A DNA stretch of 64,000 nt from Ilex aquifolium (lineage: Eukaryota; Streptophyta; Magnoliopsida; Aquifoliales; Aquifoliaceae). The stretch lies in NCBI GenBank assembly GCA_951799425.1, contig OX637397.1, forward strand, positions 18,552,064-18,616,063. The letters run 5' to 3'. Below the pieces are notes generated by a model. That model was given only the letters and a program-made list of their open reading frames with translations, ran no database searches and was not told where the DNA came from. Shown piece by piece: positions 58,145-64,000 of this stretch. A program made the position numbers and the translations under genes. The stretch's first letter is position 1. Every line of letters starts with the position of its first letter.

Positions 58145-60787
58145 CCCTAGATTAGGGGTGTCAAACGTGTCGAGTTAAACGGTTATGTGTCGGGTTAAAC
58201 GGATGAAAAATATGTGAACCCGTATACGACACGTTTAATAAACAGGTAAAAAATTGAAACACGAACACGAACCGTTTAATAAACGGGTAACACGACACGA
58301 CTCGTTTAACACGCCTAATTTTACGTGTCGATTTGGGTTGGGTCGAGTTAACACAATAAACCACTCGTTTGACCCATTTACCTATTTACCACCCGTTTGA
58401 CCCATTTAACACTGTAAACAACCCGTTTGACCCATTTACTTGTTTATTTAAAAATGCTATATAACTTTATAAAACTAACAAACTAACACAAATAAATGTG
58501 ATATTTAGAGATACCACACCATATTACAAAGTACAAACTACAATCCAAAATAACCAAATTCCACCAACAACCATATTACAAATCATAAATACAATCCGAA
58601 ATAACACAATTATACCAAATAACAATCATATTACATACCACAATCCCAAACAACCACAAATTCCATGATTCACAAAATCCCGTGAAAGAGATCAAATCTC
58701 TACATCCATGACAACGAGCAGATTCAACAACCAAATTCCCATGCCCTACACAAATTAAAATGAAAATTATATAACATTAATAATTAAATAGACTTATAAC
58801 TAGATAAGTAACAAAAACTTGGCATTACCTCTCTTTAGTCATGATCAATGATAGATATAGAATTAGAACATTGAGTGGATATAGCTTTATTAGACTTCAT
58901 ATTTTGATTGAAAACATCATCATATATTTCCCCTTCCGAATCATCACTAGAATTATCTACAACTAAGCACAGCAAAACATAAATGAATCAATGATCACAT
59001 GAATTAGGATAATGAGAAAAATAATACTAGTAAAATGGAATCAAACTTACTGCTCTTCCCATGAATCCAATCTCTAGTACAATATCCCCGGTGTTTTTTT
59101 TCACACATTTTTCCATGTGAGTATGCATGTTACCAGTTTCATGACTAGACTCACATAAATATTTGATATCACAAATATTACATGCAACACGCTTCTTGCT
59201 GTCTGGATATTTTTCATTTAATTCTATAAAGTATTTTCATACTATTGAAGTCTTTTGTCGTTTACGATTAGATTTACCTTTTTCTGTAGTTGTACCAGTT
59301 GATGTCTGTGTTGTTGGAGCTGCAACTACCTTAGATTCATGCCCGACCTGATCTTCTTCATCAGAAACTATAATGTGTTCGAAAGAATCCATCTATTTAA
59401 GGCAAAAAAAATAGAGTTAAACTGATATCACCCCCCAACACACACAACACACAAACTGATACATAAGGAAAAATAAACAATATAAACTGATAAACTAATA
59501 CTAAATGTTTTGAATTTTACTTATATACAGATGGGCTAATGCATGAGTTTCTACAAATCATGGACAAGCATGTTAAAATTGAAGTTTGACCTTTGTTTAG
59601 ACTTCAATAATCCAGGACGGCAGATTGCATGAGACTTTATGATATTGGCTTTACCAAAACCAGAAAGTACTTGTGCTGATTATGTCTAAATTCAACAAAT
59701 GAGCTAATACATATATTCTAATTTTTTTCAGAATGACATTGTTTTTGCAGGAATGGGGAAGTTTTATTTAGAGTTTGCAACCTAAGCAAAACTCAGGTTC
59801 AGCAACTACATCAGCCCCAAAATAGGGGCTCCTTAATGACCGTTATTTTACAGTTGTCTACTACATCCAGAAACATTCAAGAAGGCCTTGCTTCTAGCAT
59901 CAAGAAGGAGTTAATTTTTTTTATTGGAAAGTACTTATGGACTGTTAAAAATGGTGTCATGTGCTAGTTGGTGTTGTGAAATGTGATAATTCATGAGAAC
60001 ATATAGGCAACTATAAAAGGGATCCACGAGTTTCTACAAATCATGGACAAGCATGTTAAAATTTCAATGTGAAGATCAGTACAATAAAATGAGGGATGAT
60101 GAACATATCGATGAAAACATCTTATTTTAAAATATTGCAAGATTTTAAGATTCTAAAACATAAAACTGAATAAATAATACAGATCTAATCAATCTAATAC
60201 AGATCTAAAATCAGATCTAAATACAGATCTAAAATCAATACAGATCTAATACAGCGACTCAAGCTTCAGTCGTTTCGTGGTCAGCGACTCAACCTTCAGC
60301 CATTCAGTTCAGTGTAGATGGAGAGAGGAGCAACACCAAAGCTTGGGTTCAACGTAGATGGAAAGAGGAGCAACACCAAAGCTTGGGGGGAGAGAGAGAG
60401 AGAGAGTGGACACTGGAGGCACAACACCAACTGACCAAAGCTTCAGCCTTCAGCCTTCAGCCGTTCAGCATATATGGGAATTAGATTAGGGTTAGGGAAA
60501 AATAACTTTATATATTTTTTGTGTAGCTGTCATTAAAAAAAAAAATTTGGTTAATTTTTTTAAAATAATTATTAATTTATTATTATATTTATTTTATTTA
60601 AACGGGTAAACGGGTTATAGACGGATTGACATGTCTCACCCGAACACGATCCGATTATTAAACGTGTTAAACGGGTCAACTCGTTTATCACCCGAACCCA
60701 TTAAGGTCTCACCCAAACCCGCTTAAACCGTGTCGATTCGTGTCGGTTAATCGTGTCGTGTTGGATTTTGACAGGCCTACCCTAGAT
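58145..60787 (-). mobile_element. Non-autonomous hAT transposon with perfect 8-bp target duplication
   Basis: The element is 58153-60779 (2627 bp). Terminal inverted repeats are TAGGGGTGTCAA (left) and TTGACAGGCCTA (right), 10 of 12 matching. The 8-bp duplication CCCTAGAT is perfect (58145-58152 and 60780-60787). Subterminal regions are packed with 'aaacgggt/acccgttt' words, as expected of hAT binding sites. Inside is only an N-terminal BED-finger exon (59392-59051); the DDE core and hAT dimerisation domain are absent. A small 'acagatctaa' tandem repeat occurs at about 60178-60255, and short GA and 'cttcagc' runs follow. It sits in the antisense ORF of a gypsy relic, so it is younger than that element. 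It is a deletion derivative that would need a related transposase. Confidence 0.9.
59051..59392 (-). pseudogene. hAT transposase N-terminal exon with BED zinc finger
   Basis: The frame starts ATG at 59392 (MDSFEHIIVSDEEDQVGHES) with an acidic, then Lys/Arg-rich (KGKSNRKRQKTS) stretch. The BED finger has the C-x2-C...H-x3/4-H pattern in RVACNICDIKYLCESS then TGNMHTHMEKC. The exon ends at a GT donor (GCA|gtaagt, 59051). Codon 52 (59239-59237) is TGA where the family has a tryptophan just before the finger (SIV-W-KYF), so the frame is broken once. A second short open stretch (about 58960-58838, DNSSDDSEGEIYDDVFNQNM) may be a further exon. No catalytic domain follows. Confidence 0.8.
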
Positions 60788-61489
60788 CGTCAATGAGAAT
60801 ACGAGCACGCTGCTTAAACAGAGAAGCAGAGAAGGAAGCCATGAAGCTGTAAGATGAGTACCACCCAAGGGAAGCACAAGAGAGGGATAAATATGCGAAG
60901 GTGAAAGATTTTTGAACAATGAAGCAACCAACTTATGGAGCCAAGAGGGCGACCGTTAGACTTCTTCAATAAAAAGGTATTATGACAAGAGTTAATGAGA
61001 GATGTGCAAGGCAGAGTTAGGTGGAGTTAGGTGGGCGCGTAGGTTGACGCATTTAATTGTCTTTCTCCAAAAAAAACTGTTCATCTCGGGCGCCCCTATC
61101 AAGGTTGAAAAGGACCAAAGATCATACCTCCAGATCAGCCATCTAACAGCTCGTACCATCCAGCTCGAAGAATTACGAGCTCAAGAACAAGGGGCAAGTG
61201 CGAAATAAACTTAAGAAGTTAAAGGACAAACTGCTTGGTCCTAGTGAATAAAGAAAAGTTTGGAAACCCAACTTGTAAATTTAACAAGATTACCAAAAAT
61301 CATACTCCAACCAAGTCAAGACCTCATTGGAGTAGGGGGCAAGGGAGATATTGAGCATCCAAAAACATCCAAAAGAAACAAAAGAGGTTTTCATTCCACT
61401 AAAGGAAAAGGTTAACATACACAAAGAAAATAAATATATGTAACAAGTACATAGAAGAAAAAGGAAAAAGAAGAAGAGAGCCTTAGGGC
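60788..61489. other. Gypsy-relic DNA right of the hAT insertion
   Basis: The first part continues the antisense ORF side interrupted by the hAT. No further domain recognised up to the next relic. Confidence 0.35.
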
Positions 61490-63360
61490 TTCGAGGAAGA
61501 CATATCAGCATCGCCACCTCTAGAGTAGCCTCCAGGAGGAGGGTGGAACCGAGGCTCAAACTGGTCAAAGTCAAGATCAGGAAACTTTTCAAGGGCTTTC
61601 TCTTCAAAGTTAAAGAACCCATCCAGAAAGAGTTTGGCAGCTTCTTTCTTTGTCTTCTCTATCTCATTTCTTTGCTTTTTAACCAATCGTTGCTCCGCGC
61701 TCAGCGAGTCCTCCAAGTCGGCAATGACTGCACGAGATTAAGCCAGCTGGGCCGTCAGCTCCATGTTATCGACTTGCAAATTGACTAGCTCATCCGATTA
61801 CTGACTCAGCTGATCTCGCAAAGAGACCTCTGAAGTGGTTGTGTCAATCAACTATCGAAAGGCCTGAGCTCTCTACTCGAGAGTCGTCTCCAGCTCAGCC
61901 TCCAACCCTAAGCCCCAGTGTAGCAGCTCGGCAAGCCTTGCCCCCCTTGTTGGCTTCTACCTTCAGATGATAGATCTCCTCGCCAAATGTACAAGCATAC
62001 GCTGCAACCTGAAAACCAAGATAAGTTGATAAGCGATTACACGACTAAGGCCAGAGAAGGCGAAACGATAAATCATACCTCAAGAAGAGCATGCAAGGCG
62101 TCATGGGTTCTTGCCCTAAAAGATTGGTTGACAGAGCGGTAGAGTTAAAACAAAGGGATCAACTCCATGAAAGCTCGACTAGCTCTAGCCACATCATCCA
62201 AAAGACTCACCCTAGACTACTAACCGTAACCAGCTTGGGACGCCTCGAACTAAAGCCTTCCACACCCCCGAGAAGAGGCCCACATATAACTAGGCCTACC
62301 TCGGGATTAATGGACACGACTTCGGCTGTGATTCCCCCAGTAGTCTGCGGGATTGGGGGCATGGCATGAGAACTTGGCGTGGGGTTATCCTCAGTGAGCC
62401 TTGCCCTCTTCGCTGGAGGCCCTAGGGCTCGTGCTGACCTTCTTTGACCCACTTGTTCCATGATCACATCCCCTCTCGCTGACCAGGTACGTAGGGACTG
62501 AAGAAATAAGACAATTAAAGGAGCAGATCAGGAAGACCTATTAAAGATAAGGTAATCAAACCTTGAAAAGATACTGGGCACCTACGGCTCAGGATGTCAG
62601 ATGGGTTAGGCCTCCTTAGCTCGACATAGGAGAAGGATAGTCGAGCATGAGCCTGATCAAACTGAGCTTACGTATCTCTAGCAAGCTCAGGTACTCACCC
62701 ACAAAAAAAAAAAAAAAAAAAGAAAGACAAGGTTAAAGCCATAGAAACACGAGATGGGTAGCTCGGTAAAAGATAACTCACCAAGGTAGGGGAACTCACC
62801 AAGATGAGCATGTCACCCCCAGACCATGGGAATGCGAATCGACGAGATCGCCTGGGAAGCAAACTCCCAGCCAGTTCCAGACACAAAGAAGTACCTCCGC
62901 CTCCAACCTTTAGGCTTGGGAGGAAGATCAAAAATAGGGGTTTCTCCATCTCTTCTCCCTACAAAGCAATACAGCCCAAACAGCTCCATAAGGTGAAAAA
63001 GGTTAAGAAACTATGCTAAAGTGGCATGTGGCCACATAAATAAGCGTTCCCACATGACCGAGAACGCCAAAAGAACAGCCCATCCTTCTGGCAATAACAT
63101 GGCTGGATAGAAGTTAAAGAAATGAAGAACCTCAGGAAGAGGAAACCTAAGGCCTAGCTAGAAGGGTGCCTCAAAAAAAAAATCCAACTAGCCAAGGACC
63201 AATGATAGGGGTCGTTGCCGGCGGCATGAACCGTTACCTCGACGAGAAAACCGTAACGGCTAGACAACACCTAAGCCCCTGTTGCATCGATCTCACTAAC
63301 TTCGACATCCAGGAAAGTCTCGCTTAAGGCGTCGTAATCAGAAGCAGAGGGTTGTGCCAT
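61490..63360 (-). mobile_element. Antisense extra ORF relic of a Tat-like gypsy element (copy 2)
   Basis: It has the same layout as copy 1 on the minus strand. It begins with an N-terminal piece (63360, MAQPSASDYDALSETFLDVE). Domain text follows, then a basic linker (about 62467-62207, GQRRSARALGPPAKRARLTE) and a charged helical tail ending near 61490 (NEIEKTKKEAAKLFLDGFF). Many breaks. A TATA-like 'ctatttaaa' lies about 105 bp upstream (about 63463-63472). Confidence 0.55.
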
Positions 63361-64000
63361 GACGAAAATTCAGGAAAAAGATATATAAAATCGAAATAGG
63401 AACTTAGAGAATGAAGAAGAAAACACTCAAGCCCTAGTGACAACAACCTGCAAATGGAATGTGCTATTTAAAGGGATTTTAGGCGGTACACATCCCTCTA
63501 GAAAGAAGCAATAAATGCGCGTCTATTACATTAACTACACCGACCACATGTTGTGAATCAGGGGAGTGGGCGCTATTTTTGAGGAGACACACCACGCCTC
63601 TGTAGGCATATAGCCTCAACTAGAAAAAGCCGTCAAACTTGGGATACATGAAAAGATAGGGCAAAAAGTCGTAAATAACCTTGGTGATCCAGAATAGCTC
63701 GAGATGCTTGCAAGGCAACCCGAATGAGCGAAGTTCACCCCACCCAACCCTCCAAGGCTAAGAGCCAAAAGGGGTGCCAAAAAAAAGGGAGGAAAGAAAG
63801 AAAAGATAAACAAGGAAACATAAAAAAGCATCCAGGGCAAAAAGGGTGGTACACATGAAGCGTTGAAAATCAAAAACAGAGTTTTGGATACATAAACTTG
63901 CTATAAAGTACAGTTACAGTTCACCCCAATATCCAACAATCCACAGATAAAAACTTTGTAGCGGGCTCCTCGGCCTCTTCAGTCTCCTCAACAGTAGCTT
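63361..64000. other. Upstream part of the antisense relic and unassigned repeat DNA
   Basis: It includes the likely promoter of the antisense ORF. At the window edge the minus strand reads a short acidic stretch (ATVEETEEAEEPA), possibly the tail of another relic ORF cut by the edge. Not enough to call a gene. Confidence 0.35.

Overview
This window reads as nuclear DNA of a flowering plant, very likely a eudicot. The clearest host genes are plant-specific or plant-type (a double B-box STO/BBX24-like regulator, a rhomboid RBL13-like protein, fragments of SYP71-type syntaxin, LOG-type cytokinin enzyme, plant VIT/VWA protein and plant MFS transporter). They have short exons, AT-rich introns with GT-AG borders and GA/CT microsatellites. 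Most of the window is transposable elements of several classes and ages. I cannot name the species.

Layout. 1-759: end of an LTR. 1863-4306 (minus): three-exon BBX24/STO-like gene of 240 codons, apparently intact. 5.0-10.5 kb: AT-rich intergenic DNA with a local tandem duplication and MITE-like pieces. 10520-16842: a young Ty3/gypsy gag-only element (two 583-bp LTRs, 5-bp target duplication) carrying a nested 2870-bp solo-LTR-like insertion with its own 5-bp duplication. 16.9-23.3 kb: decayed Ty1/copia element on the minus strand. 24.0-27.6 kb: LINE scrap, a GGT-rich tract and a 549-bp long-TIR MITE with a perfect 9-bp duplication. 28303-28983 (plus): RBL13-like gene with an odd C-terminus.

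29689-46203: the most interesting part. Minus-strand Helitron-like termini (TC start after A; 7-bp hairpin then CTAG before T) enclose 16.5 kb. Inside lie pieces of at least four unrelated host genes with their introns: VIT-region protein, SYP71 syntaxin, MFS transporter and LOG. There is also an unidentified two-exon piece, LINE fragments and a FAR1/MuDR-type transposase gene between inverted arms. I read this as a gene-capturing Helitron, later invaded by other elements, flanking the RBL13-like gene.

46.2-64.0 kb: repeats throughout. There is a 212-bp TIR MITE, decayed copia and Ty3/gypsy (Tat-like) remains with antisense extra ORFs, and a clean 2627-bp hAT element (12-bp TIRs, perfect 8-bp duplication) that keeps only a broken BED-finger exon. 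No tRNA, rRNA or CRISPR array was recognised. The working genes (BBX24-like and RBL13-like) are not functionally linked; what connects the window is successive transposon insertion and gene-fragment capture.
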